From: Methylomonas rapida
GTDB taxonomy: Bacteria; Pseudomonadota; Gammaproteobacteria; Methylococcales; Methylomonadaceae
Assembly: GCF_024360925.2 (NCBI RefSeq)
Contig: NZ_CP113517.1
Coordinates: forward strand, 1,240,001-1,304,000
Length of the DNA: 64,000 bases
Direction of reading: 5' to 3'
Below, piece after piece: positions 52,692 through 61,809 of the stretch. The translations under genes and the position numbers were made by a program. The stretch's first letter is position 1. Every line of letters begins with the position of its first letter. The notes beneath the pieces are model-generated. The model did not search any database. It was given only the letters and a program-made list of their open reading frames with translations, and had not been told where the DNA came from.

Positions 52692-53195
52692 ATGAAGTAT
52701 TCAAAAACCCGTTATTCTGATGAATTCAAAGAACAAGCCTTGGCCAAAGTCTATAGCCGAGGCAATCGCAGCATACAAGCCATCGCTGATGAATTGAATC
52801 TCAGCGTGCACACCTTAAAAACCTGGATGAGCCACACAGCACTCAACGATAAGAACCGGGCAAAAAGCCCAGCAAAACGCCCTCAAGATTGGGCGCCGGA
52901 ACAGCGCTTGCAGGCACTTCAGGAAACCCACACATTGTCGGGCGAGGCCTTGAATGCCTGGTGTCGCGAACGTGGGTTATTTGCCCATCAATTGCAGCAA
53001 TGGAAGACCGATTTCTGCACAGCCGGTAGCAGCGATAACGACCGCAAAGACAGCCAGACGCTACGCAGCCTAAAAGCCGAAAACCAACGCCTGGAACGCG
53101 AGTTGGCTCGCAAGGAAAAAGCCCTGGCCGAAGCCGCCGCTTTGTTGATCCTGCAAAAAAAGGTCCGGGCGCTGTTGGGGGGCGAGGTCGAATGA
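52692..53195 (+). CDS. Transposase OrfA (HTH protein)
   Basis: A 167-residue protein with an N-terminal transposase HTH (YSDEFKEQALAKVYSRGNRS, then LNLSVHTLKTWM), a second HTH-like part, and a C-terminal Lys/Glu-rich coiled coil (LKAENQRLERELARKEKALA) resembling the leucine-zipper region of IS3 OrfA proteins. Its stop overlaps the OrfB start by 4 bp (ATGA) rather than showing the usual frameshift window. Confidence 0.9.
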   Translation: MKYSKTRYSDEFKEQALAKVYSRGNRSIQAIADELNLSVHTLKTWMSHTALNDKNRAKSPAKRPQDWAPEQRLQALQETHTLSGEALNAWCRERGLFAHQLQQWKTDFCTAGSSDNDRKDSQTLRSLKAENQRLERELARKEKALAEAAALLILQKKVRALLGGEVE

Positions 53196-54280
53196 CGTCT
53201 CTTCAGCAGCGCCAAAACCTGATCGAATCCGTTGCCGAGGCGATGGCCGCCGGTGCCCGCCAAGACCAAGCCTGTGCTGTACTGGGTCTGAGCCCGCGCA
53301 CCTTGCAGCGCTGGCAAGCCGGTGACGATGAACCGGTGAAAGCCGATCGTCGACCGCAACGCCAATACACGCCGCCGCATGCGCTCACCGAGGCCGAGCG
53401 CGCCCACATCCTGAGTGTGGCCAATTCCGATGAATTTGCGGATTGTCCGCCCAGCCAGATCGTGCCTCGCCTGGCCGATCAAGGCATTTATCTGGCGTCC
53501 GAATCGACGATCTATCGCATTCTGAAAGCCGCCCAGCAGCTGAAACACCGCCGTAGCGAACGCCCCCGTCAGCCGCGCAGCAAACCCCGCGCGCTGACTG
53601 CTACCGCGCCGAACCAGATTTATAGTTGGGATATTACCTATCTGCCGACGGCGATCAAAGGCCAGTTTTACTATCTCTACTTGTTCCTCGACATCTTTAG
53701 CCGTCAAATTGTGGGTTGGCAGGTATTTGAGGAAGAAAGCAGCCAATGGGCCAGCGAACTGATGCAGGATATTGTTCAACGCGAAGGCCTGCGGCCTGGG
53801 CAGATCATCCTGCATTCCGACAACGGCAGTCCTATGAAGGGGGCTACCATGCTCGCGACCTTGCAGCGGCTCGGCGTCGTCCCTTCGTTTAGCCGCCCGG
53901 CCGTGAGCAACGACAACCCTTATTCGGAATCGCTGTTCAAAACCTTGAAATATCGCCCGCAATACCCGTTGAAACCGTTTGCCGACCTGACGGTTGCCCG
54001 GCAATGGGTGGCCGATCTGGTGCAGTGGTACAACCACGAACACCGCCATAGCGCCATTGGATTTGTGACCCCGGCGCAACGCCATGCCGGCTTGGACTTA
54101 GCCCTATTGGCGAAACGCACCGCGCTCTATGAAAACGCCCGCCGCCAAAATCCGCAGCGCTGGAGTAAAAATACTCGTAACTGGAACAGAATCCATACCG
54201 TTCATCTCAATCCCGATCATGCCGAAGCCCAAAACAACTCGAACCAGGAGCCCTCTAACCAAAACAAAATAACCGCATAA
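53192..54280 (+). CDS. Transposase OrfB (integrase catalytic core)
   Basis: A 362-residue DDE transposase. An N-terminal HTH region (VLGLSPRTLQRWQ) is followed by an rve core with the catalytic residues in YSWDITYLPT (Asp), LHSDNGSPMKG (Asp) and DNPYSESLFKTLKY (Glu, D35E-type spacing), then WYNHEHRHSAIGFVTPAQRH. The C-terminus is Asn/Gln-rich. The long frame on the opposite strand across this gene is a shadow. Confidence 0.93.
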   Translation: MTSLQQRQNLIESVAEAMAAGARQDQACAVLGLSPRTLQRWQAGDDEPVKADRRPQRQYTPPHALTEAERAHILSVANSDEFADCPPSQIVPRLADQGIYLASESTIYRILKAAQQLKHRRSERPRQPRSKPRALTATAPNQIYSWDITYLPTAIKGQFYYLYLFLDIFSRQIVGWQVFEEESSQWASELMQDIVQREGLRPGQIILHSDNGSPMKGATMLATLQRLGVVPSFSRPAVSNDNPYSESLFKTLKYRPQYPLKPFADLTVARQWVADLVQWYNHEHRHSAIGFVTPAQRHAGLDLALLAKRTALYENARRQNPQRWSKNTRNWNRIHTVHLNPDHAEAQNNSNQEPSNQNKITA

Positions 54281-55000
54281 GTTTTTACATTGAGGCGACA
54301 ACTAGCTTGAAATTTTCCGTATCCACTCCTCGCTATTACTCCTGTATGCAGCATAAAGATCGATTTGTCTATCGTGACAGACATTACGTAGTTCTTCGCG
54401 TAATTCGCAATTGAGACGATCAAGGTAGGGTTCTTGTTGAATTGTCACCAAATCGATTTGCTCAAATTGATTGAAACGGTGCTTATCGTTGAAGACTACC
54501 ACATAGCGTTCTTCATAAAGCCTTAATGAATGATAATGCCCAGCCGGTGGCGAAGTTGGTGCGCTGATTACCACGTCCAGAGTACCATCATCGAGTAATT
54601 TCAATAAATTGCTTTCGCAATCCACAATCAATTCCAGTTCTACATGTGGCTGCTCCTGCTGAAAGTCTGTAAATAAAGGACTCAAATATTGTGCTGCAAT
54701 GGTGTTCATTACGCCGATACGCAACGGCACCGTGTTTAAACGATTAAAGCGGATGGCATCGGCTTTGACACTTTGAGTCTCACGAAATATTTGCCGCAGG
54801 GTTGGCTCGACAAAACGTCCAAGGGGGGTAAGCCGGCAACCGCTGCGATCTCGAGTAAACAATTCGCCTCCTAGCTCATCTTCCAATTTCTTTATTGCTT
54901 GCGTCAGGGAAGGCTGTGCCACATAGGTCGATTGCGCTGCCCGGGTAAATGAGCTCTTATCGCAGACTGCCAGAAAGTAACGTATTTGTTGTATTTCCAT

Positions 55001-55384
55001 ACACGCCTCTATTGGATAGGAAAAAACTATTATTTCATGGAAAATCGAATTTTGCTAATACAAGCCTGAACAATATTGCGCGCTCCCTCATAGAGATGAG
55101 CCTGAAGGCGTGAAAGTTGATATCAGGAAGTGCGATTGTAGTTTTAGATGCTCAAATACTTTGAAAAGTAGCAGGTCATGTCGCTTAATGTTAATTGGGT
55201 CTTTTTGCGCCATCTCTTTTTCTATAGATTATACCTATTGATTGATAGGAAATCGGTATTTAACAAACTTGTGGAGTTAGAGTAAATTTTAGCCAACTGT
55301 TGCATTTCGACTCCTTATTAGAAGCGTTAACTATGTCTGATAGAAGCGATTGTTAATCAGTAAAATAATTTTGTGAGGCTAAAA
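55001..55384. promoter_or_regulatory. Divergent promoter region with a LysR-type palindrome
   Basis: The 384-bp AT-rich space between lysR and the hydratase-like gene contains ATAG-N7-CTAT-N6-ATAG-N7-GTAT at 55224-55259, whose centre is the palindrome CCTAT-N6-ATAGG with T-N11-A spacing, a typical LysR operator form. A shorter similar box (CTATTGGATAGG) lies just upstream of lysR at 55009-55020. No promoter elements could be fixed with confidence. Confidence 0.5.
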
Positions 55385-57613
55385 ATGAGCAAAGAAACGA
55401 AATGGGCCATCTGTAGCACCTGCGATATCAATTGCGGACTTCTTGTCACCGTTGAAGATGGGAAGGTGAAATCAATAAAAAAAAATCCAGATCATCCACT
55501 TACGCCGAATTCAATCTGCGTAAAGGGGGCAAATGCAAATAAATACATCACTCACCCCGATCGATTAACGCATGCTCTGAGGAGAGTCGGTGAGCGCGGA
55601 TCTGGCCAATGGGAACAAATTGGCACAAAGCAAGCTTTAGATGAGATTGCCGATAAGATGAAGCAATTGATAGCAGAAGACGGTCCGGAAACAGTTGGTA
55701 GCACTTATGGATGGAGCTCTAACGCCGGCGCAGCATCACGAAGATTTATGAATCTCCTGGGGAGTCCGAACTGGACTTGGACAGGATTCATCTGCTTGGC
55801 CAATTCCACAGTGCCCAGTAAAGCGACTTACGGCTTTTGGCAGTTTCCAGACTTTCATAATACCAAATGCATCGTACTTTTAGGTCATGCACCGGGACCT
55901 CAAAGATGGACGGCTGAATATTTATGGATTAAAGATGCCTTGGATAGAGGCGCAAAATTAATCGTCACAGATCCTCGCCGTAATAGCTACAGTGATCAAG
56001 CGGACATTTTTTTACAGATTAAGCCGGCTACGGATAGCGCCTATTTACTGGCCTGGATCAATGTGATCATCAAAGAACAGCTCTATGACAAAGAATTTGT
56101 AGAAAAGTGGACCATAGGTTTTGAACAACTTGCTGAAAGAGTGAAGGATTATACACCGGAATGGGCATCAGAAATCACTGGAGCGCCAGCAGATAAGATT
56201 CGTGATTCTGCCCGCATGTATGCTACCACTGGTCCGGCTGTGATCCCCTGGGGAGCCGTGCCCGATCACCATGCCAACAGCACTCAGACTTTACGAGCCT
56301 TAACCATCTTGAGATCTATCACTGGTAATCTTGATGTTCCAGGAGGGGAGTTGTTGATGGGATACCATCCAGAAATTTCGTCGGATGATGAATTTGAACT
56401 CAATGAGAGACTATCGCCTGAACAACGCAAAAAACAGCTCGGTATGAATCGTTTTAAGCTCTTGAGTTGGGAAACACTTGAAAAAACCGGCCCAGCAATG
56501 GAAAAGGTTTGGGGGAAGAAATACTCAAATCAGGTATCTGGCGGCGCGATGGCGCATCCTGCAAGCATGTGGGAAGCAATGAAAACGGGCAAACCCTATC
56601 GCTTGAGAGCTCTTATATCGCAATGCAACAACACCTTAAACAGTTATCCCAATACCACTCATATATACGAAGGATTGATGAATTTGGATCTATTAGTGGT
56701 CATGGATCTTATAAAGTCACCAACAGCTCAAATCGCCGATTATATTCTGCCGGCTACTCATTGGCTTGAAAGGCCGAACCTGTTTAATTACTGGGATTGG
56801 ATTCCAGTATATCAGGGCGGACAACAATCGGTTCAAGCTCCGGAAGAATGTTTGCACGATTGGATGTTGTGGCGTGAGCTTGGTGTTCGTTTGGGACAGG
56901 AGAAAGATTGGCCAGCTAGTATGGAAGATGCCTACGATGAACGGTTAAAGCCAGCGGGTTTAACATGGGAAAAATTATCAACCCAAGATCGGGCTTCTGC
57001 ACCTGAAATAACTTTCAAGAAGTACGAGCAAACCGGCTTTGGGACACCTAGTGGAAAAGTCGAGCTTTATTCAAGTATTTTTGAAGAGCTAGGCTACGAT
57101 CCGTTGCCCAGTTGGATTGAACCACCGGAAAGTCATGTAAGGAAACCGGAGCTAGCGAAGACGCATCCGTTGACCTTTTTCACCGGTATGCGCGAAAACT
57201 ATTGGTTTCACAGTTTTGGGCTCGGTCGATCCACAAAGGAACTGCGTAGCCGTGAACCTGACCCGCGAATGCAAATTCACCCAGATACGGCATACGATTT
57301 AGATCTATCAGACGGAGACTGGGCATGGGTGGAATCAACTAGCGGAAAGAGAATAAAACTCAGATCGTGGCTAAGTAACGATACACCCCCTAATGTAGTC
57401 AGAGTACCTCACGGTTGGTGGTACCCGGAAACAACTGGCAGCGAAGAGCCAGGGGCCGCGCTATCCAGCCTTTGGAAATCGGCAGATGCCGTCATCCTTC
57501 ATGATTCTGACGAATACTGTGATAAAGAACAAGGCAACTTCCAACTCAGAGGATTGGCGTGCAAGGTATATAAAGTAGAGGATGGAACAGAAGGAACAAG
57601 CTATTCAGCATAA
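55385..57613 (+). CDS. Acetylene hydratase-like molybdopterin/tungsten enzyme
   Basis: A 742-residue enzyme of the DMSO reductase superfamily, starting at the ATG at 55385 (GAGG ribosome site at 55375-55378; a GTG at 55373 is less likely). [4Fe-4S] ligands are Cys10, Cys13, Cys17 and Cys45; Lys47 follows. Asp14 lies within CDINC exactly where acetylene hydratase of Pelobacter acetylenicus has its catalytic Asp13. Cys137 in FICLAN fits the metal ligand Cys141, and Leu138 replaces Ile142. RRFMNLLGSPNWT, GKVELYSS and ILPATHWLERP also agree with that enzyme as I remember it. There is no Tat signal and no partner subunit, so it is a soluble cytoplasmic monomer. The reaction would be acetylene plus water to acetaldehyde. 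Confidence 0.75.
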   Translation: MSKETKWAICSTCDINCGLLVTVEDGKVKSIKKNPDHPLTPNSICVKGANANKYITHPDRLTHALRRVGERGSGQWEQIGTKQALDEIADKMKQLIAEDGPETVGSTYGWSSNAGAASRRFMNLLGSPNWTWTGFICLANSTVPSKATYGFWQFPDFHNTKCIVLLGHAPGPQRWTAEYLWIKDALDRGAKLIVTDPRRNSYSDQADIFLQIKPATDSAYLLAWINVIIKEQLYDKEFVEKWTIGFEQLAERVKDYTPEWASEITGAPADKIRDSARMYATTGPAVIPWGAVPDHHANSTQTLRALTILRSITGNLDVPGGELLMGYHPEISSDDEFELNERLSPEQRKKQLGMNRFKLLSWETLEKTGPAMEKVWGKKYSNQVSGGAMAHPASMWEAMKTGKPYRLRALISQCNNTLNSYPNTTHIYEGLMNLDLLVVMDLIKSPTAQIADYILPATHWLERPNLFNYWDWIPVYQGGQQSVQAPEECLHDWMLWRELGVRLGQEKDWPASMEDAYDERLKPAGLTWEKLSTQDRASAPEITFKKYEQTGFGTPSGKVELYSSIFEELGYDPLPSWIEPPESHVRKPELAKTHPLTFFTGMRENYWFHSFGLGRSTKELRSREPDPRMQIHPDTAYDLDLSDGDWAWVESTSGKRIKLRSWLSNDTPPNVVRVPHGWWYPETTGSEEPGAALSSLWKSADAVILHDSDEYCDKEQGNFQLRGLACKVYKVEDGTEGTSYSA

Positions 57614-57671
57614 GACTACTATTGCATGCAAGGAACAATTAAGCTCAAAAACAGCTAAGATAAAATAGGTT

Positions 57672-57710
57672 GAGGCTATCATTTTTATTTTTATGACAGC
57701 CTCATTTTTA
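57672..57710 (+). terminator. Terminator of the hydratase-like gene
   Basis: A 10-bp stem GAGGCTATCA/TGACAGCCTC (57672-57681 with 57694-57703, one mismatch) is followed by ATTTTTATT, 58 bp after the stop codon. Confidence 0.8.
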
Positions 57711-57833
57711 TTATTAATTTCTTGCATTTAAACTCGCCGATAAAGCATATATTAACTGAAATTATGATGTGTTTCTAAGCGATAATATGTTTTGATTTTA
57801 CTGATGATGAGTTGAGTAAATAAACTGATAACA

Positions 57834-58090
57834 ACGGATGCGAGCGCTGCGAAACCTTGGAAACGATGCGCTAGCGAGTGAAGGTTGAGTAGTCCCTGGA
57901 AGCCGTAGCGCCGGGCGGTTTTTCGAGTAGAAAAACTGCAAGGCATCGCGAAACGGCGTCGAGTCATGCGAGAGCCAAGGCTTTGATCCCCTTGTTGGGT
58001 CAAAGCCGAGGTGACGCGGACGGCCAGGGCCGCCGCAGGCAAACACGTGGCGGTGTAGGCGCGATTGCTAGCCAGGGATGGCTAGCAATC
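57834..58090. repeat. GC-rich islet, possible dispersed intergenic repeat
   Basis: About 250 bp of markedly higher GC than the AT-rich DNA around it. It contains hairpin GGCTTTGA/TCAAAGCC (57979-58007) and hairpin GATTGCTAGCC/GGCTAGCAATC (58063-58090, 11-bp stem, 6-base loop). The composition matches the rest of the host genome rather than the island, so it is probably a host repeat or mini-element inserted in the island. There is no second copy in this window. Confidence 0.45.
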
Positions 58091-58295
58091 TTTCCCGCCG
58101 GAAGCCGAAGCTTAAGAAAAAGGGATATTAAAGTTGCATGAAAAATGTGAATAATCAGGTTTCAGATGAAGATAAATTATGCCGCTAATATTTTGAGGGC
58201 TTTACGTAAAAATTATTGAAACGTTTTTATGTGTTTTAGCGAGTCACGTAAATTAACTTAGAGCCTGTTGACCTAAATATGACTATATAAGATTC

Positions 58296-59393
58296 ATGGC
58301 AGATGGGATTATGTCAGAAATAACAAAGCCTCTCGCACTTGAAAAGAAGGAAATGAGCGTGACCTATTTGCACACAATGTACTCGAAAAATCCAACAGAT
58401 TCCCAGTTGGTTGACCCGCAAGGGCGTCATATAAATTATTTAAGGCTTGCTGTTACTGACCGTTGTAATTTCCGCTGTACTTACTGTATGCCAGAAGACG
58501 GTATTGACCTTAAAGCACGTGATGACATTATGCGGTTTCAGGAAATGGAGCATCTTCTTGGATTGTTTCTGGAATTAGGTATAACCAAAGTGCGTATTAC
58601 CGGTGGTGAACCTTTTGTTCGCAAAGGCTTGTCTGAATTCTTAATAAGAATAAATCAATTTGACAAACTGAAATCAATCAATTTAACAACGAATGCGTAT
58701 TTTATGGAAGATGCAATTTCATTGTTTCAAAAAATAAAAATAGACAATATTAATATCAGTCTTGACTCTTTGGATAGAGAAATATTTTATAAAATCACCC
58801 GGCGAGATGATTTTGAGAAAGTGTGGGGTAACATTGAAAAATTGTTGCTAACAGATTTGGCAATAAAGATAAACATGGTAGTTATCAAAGGTGTCAATGA
58901 TAGTGAGATTGTTGAATTTTCTGAATTGGCTAAAAATAATAAAGTCGAAATCCGTTTTATTGAACAAATGCCCTTTAATGGTGGGTGCTTTTCAAGCGAT
59001 ATACTTTCTGCAGAGGAAATCATTGCCATTTTACAGAATGCATACCCAAGAATGATGGAATATTTTAAATCAAGTTCAACCGCAAGGATTTTTGAAATCC
59101 CGGGATTTAAAGGAAAGCTTGGTGTCATCGCTGGTCATTCCAGAACTTTTTGTTCCACATGTAGCCGTTTAAGACTCACTCCTGAAGGCATATTAAAAAC
59201 CTGTCTCTACGACCATGGTTCGGTAAATTTAAAAGACATGCTACGTTCAGGTCGAAGTGACCAGGAAATAAAGTCGGCAGTTAAAGATGCTGTGTCCCAA
59301 AGAGCAAAAGATGGATTTGAATCGGAACAGCGAGCATTACAAAAAGTCCATTTTTCAAAAAAAAAACTTTCAATGGCGCAGATAGGTGGATAA
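58296..59393 (+). CDS. moaA: GTP 3',8-cyclase MoaA
   Basis: A 365-residue radical SAM enzyme that starts molybdopterin synthesis by converting GTP to the 3',8-cyclo intermediate. The N-terminal cluster motif is CNFRCTYC (Cys57, 61, 64), and the SAM-binding GGEP is in RITGGEPFVRKG. The C-terminal second [4Fe-4S] site is CSTCSRLRLTPEGILKTC. The conserved C-terminal Gly-Gly is present (QIGG). There is a ~35-residue N-terminal extension, and an internal Met could be the true start. Lower GC than the genes left of 52 kb. Confidence 0.97.
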   Translation: MADGIMSEITKPLALEKKEMSVTYLHTMYSKNPTDSQLVDPQGRHINYLRLAVTDRCNFRCTYCMPEDGIDLKARDDIMRFQEMEHLLGLFLELGITKVRITGGEPFVRKGLSEFLIRINQFDKLKSINLTTNAYFMEDAISLFQKIKIDNINISLDSLDREIFYKITRRDDFEKVWGNIEKLLLTDLAIKINMVVIKGVNDSEIVEFSELAKNNKVEIRFIEQMPFNGGCFSSDILSAEEIIAILQNAYPRMMEYFKSSSTARIFEIPGFKGKLGVIAGHSRTFCSTCSRLRLTPEGILKTCLYDHGSVNLKDMLRSGRSDQEIKSAVKDAVSQRAKDGFESEQRALQKVHFSKKKLSMAQIGG

Positions 59394-59773
59394 TAAATTT
59401 AATTTTTTTGCTTGGATTTATGCCGGCAACGTTTAATGTATTAGATATGGTGAATTTAATTTATATATAAAACCAGTTTGATAGGTAATGTCAATTGTTT
59501 TGACTGATTTTTTTATAGATAAAAATGACGTTACAGATGTCGCCACAGTAGTTCTGATATTGTTCCAACTCTGCTACTACGCATTTTTAATTTTTTTAGA
59601 TATTGGTATTTGTGAATTATCACATAATTATATTTGCAAAAATTAACCTTAAACCTTTAATATTTGTTGCGGATATTATTTGAGCAGTGAAATGGAATAT
59701 GACAATTAAGTTGACGCTATAATAATTTTTTTGAAAAAAATCAATGATTCTCGTTACAGCGGAAGGATAAACT
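59394..59773. promoter_or_regulatory. AT-rich spacer with a CRP/FNR-like palindrome
   Basis: The 380-bp gap between moaA and moaD has no gene. At 59611-59624 it contains TGTGA-ATTA-TCACA, arms like a CRP half-site but with the 4-bp spacer of FNR-type sites, 150 bp before moaD. A CRP/FNR-family regulator is possible but not shown. Poly-A and poly-T runs dominate the rest. Confidence 0.3.
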
Positions 59774-60007
59774 ATGAAGGTTAATGTAATTTTTTTTGGC
59801 GTTCTGGTCGACTTGGTTGGGCAAAGTATGTTGACAATCCAAGACGCAGATAATATTGATGATTTAAAAATGAAATTGGTAACAAGGTATCCAGGCTTGG
59901 AAGGCTACACGTATAGAATGGCTGTAAACCAACAAATGATTGAAAACAACAAACGTCTTTTTGATAACGACACTATCGCAATGATGCCCCCGTTTGCCGG
60001 GGGCTGA
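59774..60007 (+). CDS. moaD: Molybdopterin synthase small subunit MoaD
   Basis: A 77-residue ubiquitin-fold protein ending in the essential Gly-Gly (MMPPFAGG), where thiocarboxylate forms. VIFFGVLVDLVG and DTIAMMPPFAGG are typical. The sulfur it carries is placed by MoeB and delivered with MoaE to make molybdopterin. Ribosome site GGAAGGA at 59761-59767. moeB follows after 15 bp. Confidence 0.95.
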   Translation: MKVNVIFFGVLVDLVGQSMLTIQDADNIDDLKMKLVTRYPGLEGYTYRMAVNQQMIENNKRLFDNDTIAMMPPFAGG

Positions 60008-60022
60008 TTTTCTAAGGCATCT

Positions 60023-61165
60023 ATGGATTTAAATAAGCAGGAAAATCAGTATTATCATCGCCAACTAATTTTACCTCAGATTGGCAAAGCAGGACAACAA
60101 GCTTTAAAAAAAGCAAACGTACTTGTCATCGGTGCCGGTGGCTTGGGATGTCCTGTTTTAATGTCGTTGTGCGGTGTTGGTGTAGGCAGAATTGGTATTA
60201 TAGACCCGGACAAAGTAACGGTTTCTAATTTGCATCGTCAAATGTTATATGGTTTTTCACAAATTGGAGAGTTCAAAGCTGAAGCCGCAATAAATCGTTT
60301 AAAAGATCTTAATCCTAATATTGTTTTAAACGCATACAGTGAAAGATTGGCTTCGGAAAATGCTATCGAATTGATTTCACAGTATGATGTTATTGTTGAT
60401 GCGACAGACAATTTCCCAACACGTTATTTGATCAATGATGTTTGTGTTTATTTGGATAAACCTTTTGTTTTAGGATCAATAGATAGATTCCAGGGCCAAG
60501 TGAGTGTATTAAACTTCAGAGATGATCAAGGAAATAAATGGCCAACTTATCGTTGTATATTCCCCAAGCCATCAGCTCCTGAAACAGCGCCAGATTGTTC
60601 ACAAAATGGTGTGATTGGAGTTTTGCCAGGAGTTATTGGTAATTTACAGGCAAACGAAGTTATTAAAGTTATATGCGGAATAGGTGAGGTGTTATATGGG
60701 AAAGTTATAATATTTGACGCATTGAGCAATCAAATAGTCCAGTTATCCATTCAACGAAACGAAAAAGCTGTACAACAAGCTCTAAAAAATGCATCAAATT
60801 TCAAATCATTTGATTATGAAAGTTTTTGTAATTCTACACAGAAAAAAATAAATGAAATCACTGCTATTGATTTGCACAAGAAAATACAAAATAAAGAAAA
60901 AATACAATTGATTGATGTTCGTTCGACACCTGAATTTCAAGTGGAGTTGCCGAATTCTATCCACATTCCGCTAAATGATTTGCATGCTAACATTAATAAA
61001 ATATCGAGAGATGGCGGTATGGTTGTTTTTTATTGTGATCATGGCGTCAACAGCGCAAAGATGGTTAGAATGCTACATCATGGCAGTAAATCTAAAAATT
61101 TATTTAATCTAAAAGGCGGTTTGGCAGCTTGGCTGAAAATCGAAAATAATAATCATGAAAAATAA
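60023..61165 (+). CDS. moeB: MoeB-type adenylyltransferase with rhodanese domain
   Basis: A 380-residue ThiF/MoeB/HesA protein that adenylates the MoaD C-terminus. It has the ATP-binding VLVIGAGGLGCPVLMSLC and a cysteine in TAPDCSQNGVIGVLPGV, plus a C-terminal rhodanese domain (about residues 285-380) with LIDVRSTPEF and active-site-like YCDHGVNSAKMV. MoeBR-type fusions both adenylate and sulfurate the carrier protein. The usual second zinc CxxC is not evident. Overlaps moaE by 11 bp. Confidence 0.93.
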   Translation: MDLNKQENQYYHRQLILPQIGKAGQQALKKANVLVIGAGGLGCPVLMSLCGVGVGRIGIIDPDKVTVSNLHRQMLYGFSQIGEFKAEAAINRLKDLNPNIVLNAYSERLASENAIELISQYDVIVDATDNFPTRYLINDVCVYLDKPFVLGSIDRFQGQVSVLNFRDDQGNKWPTYRCIFPKPSAPETAPDCSQNGVIGVLPGVIGNLQANEVIKVICGIGEVLYGKVIIFDALSNQIVQLSIQRNEKAVQQALKNASNFKSFDYESFCNSTQKKINEITAIDLHKKIQNKEKIQLIDVRSTPEFQVELPNSIHIPLNDLHANINKISRDGGMVVFYCDHGVNSAKMVRMLHHGSKSKNLFNLKGGLAAWLKIENNNHEK

Positions 61166-61586
61166 TAATTATTTTGTTCAAGGTGGGATTGATCCGATTT
61201 TCATTGGAGAGCAGATAGCAATGTATGGTTCCAAGCATGATATCGGAGCCCATTCAATTTTTCTCGGTCAAGTACGTGCCGATGTAAAAGTAAAAAAACA
61301 AGTTTCTGGGATTGAGTACTCCACTTATGAAGATATGGCCAACGAAGCATTTTCAAAAATTCGTGAAGAAGCCTTTGAAAAATGGTCTTTAAGTTGTTTG
61401 TACATATTTCATAGCATCGGATTAGTAAATACTGGAGAGCTATCACTTTTTGTTTTCTGCTCTTCCGGACATCGGAGAGAAAGCATTAAAGCAATGGAGA
61501 AAGTTGTTGAGGATATTAAGCATAAAATTCCAATCTGGAAAAAGGAAGTTATGACAGATCAATCTGCTTGCTGGGTTTATAAATAG
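61155..61586 (+). CDS. moaE: Molybdopterin synthase large subunit MoaE
   Basis: A 143-residue MoaE: GAHSIFLGQVRADVKVKKQV, IEYSTYEDMANEAFSKIREE, YIFHSIGLVNTGELSLFVFC, SSGHRRESIKAMEKVVEDIK and the active-site region PIWKKEVMTDQSACWV with the conserved Lys pair. It forms molybdopterin from cyclic pyranopterin phosphate together with MoaD. The start is inside the moeB end (11-bp overlap). Confidence 0.96.
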   Translation: MKNNNYFVQGGIDPIFIGEQIAMYGSKHDIGAHSIFLGQVRADVKVKKQVSGIEYSTYEDMANEAFSKIREEAFEKWSLSCLYIFHSIGLVNTGELSLFVFCSSGHRRESIKAMEKVVEDIKHKIPIWKKEVMTDQSACWVYK

Positions 61587-61809
61587 TGTCTAGTTATATT
61601 TTATCGAAAAATGCAAAGACAGTTAAATTGCTGTTTTTGATAGTTTTTAACTTCAACTAAATGCGAAAATAGGCAATTTAACAATTCGAAAGGAATAACA
61701 TGATCGATATTAGTCAAAAATTCAACACATTAAGGTATGCAAAAGCCGAAGGTATCTTGATATCTAACTTGGAAACAATAAATAGGGTTCTTGAAAAAAC
61801 TGTCCCTAA

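Larger units (their letters stand above)
52646..54302 (+). mobile_element. Two-ORF insertion sequence (IS3-like, rve/DDE)
   Basis: A 1657-bp element with perfect 13-bp terminal inverted repeats GTTGTCGCCTCAA. The flanks share a 2-bp TA; because TA is its own complement the ends could be drawn two bases wider, but only keeping one TA restores the LysR frame, so a TA duplication is the best reading. Typical IS3 elements make 3-5 bp duplications, so the subgroup is uncertain. It encodes two overlapping transposase genes. Confidence 0.88.
52430..55000 (-). pseudogene. LysR-type regulator gene interrupted by an insertion sequence
   Basis: The N-terminal part (54303-55000) encodes a LysR HTH (FTRAAQSTYVAQPSLTQAIK) and most of the effector domain. 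The C-terminal part (52430-52645) encodes IGIALMPEFTIPKTTDN and the tail. Joining them with one copy of the duplicated TA gives one uninterrupted 303-codon gene, the usual length for LysR regulators. Its start is divergent from the acetylene hydratase-like gene, so it probably regulated that gene. The present 232-codon product lacks the end of the effector domain. Confidence 0.92.
57614..58295. other. 682-bp gene-free spacer
   Basis: This stretch holds a terminator (57672-57710), a GC-rich islet with two hairpins (57834-58090) and an AT-rich leader before moaA. Short frames on the minus strand across the islet have no ribosome site or family resemblance and I do not regard them as genes. I see no Moco riboswitch: the conserved aptamer blocks are missing. 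Confidence 0.7.

Noticed and set aside
52988..54085. 365-codon open frame on the minus strand across the IS
   Set aside because: It is the mirror frame of OrfA and OrfB; the plus-strand frames carry clear HTH and DDE motifs, and this one has no family features.
55385..57613. Formate dehydrogenase or nitrate reductase catalytic subunit
   Set aside because: No Sec or Cys at a formate dehydrogenase position, no partner subunits, no Tat signal, and the Asp-containing CDINC cluster motif points to the acetylene hydratase group.
57752..58042. Short minus-strand frames in the hydratase-moaA spacer
   Set aside because: They cover a GC-rich hairpin islet, have no ribosome binding site and no domain resemblance; more likely repeat DNA than a gene.
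58091..58295. Moco riboswitch upstream of moaA
   Set aside because: The conserved sequence blocks of the Moco aptamer are not present in this AT-rich leader.
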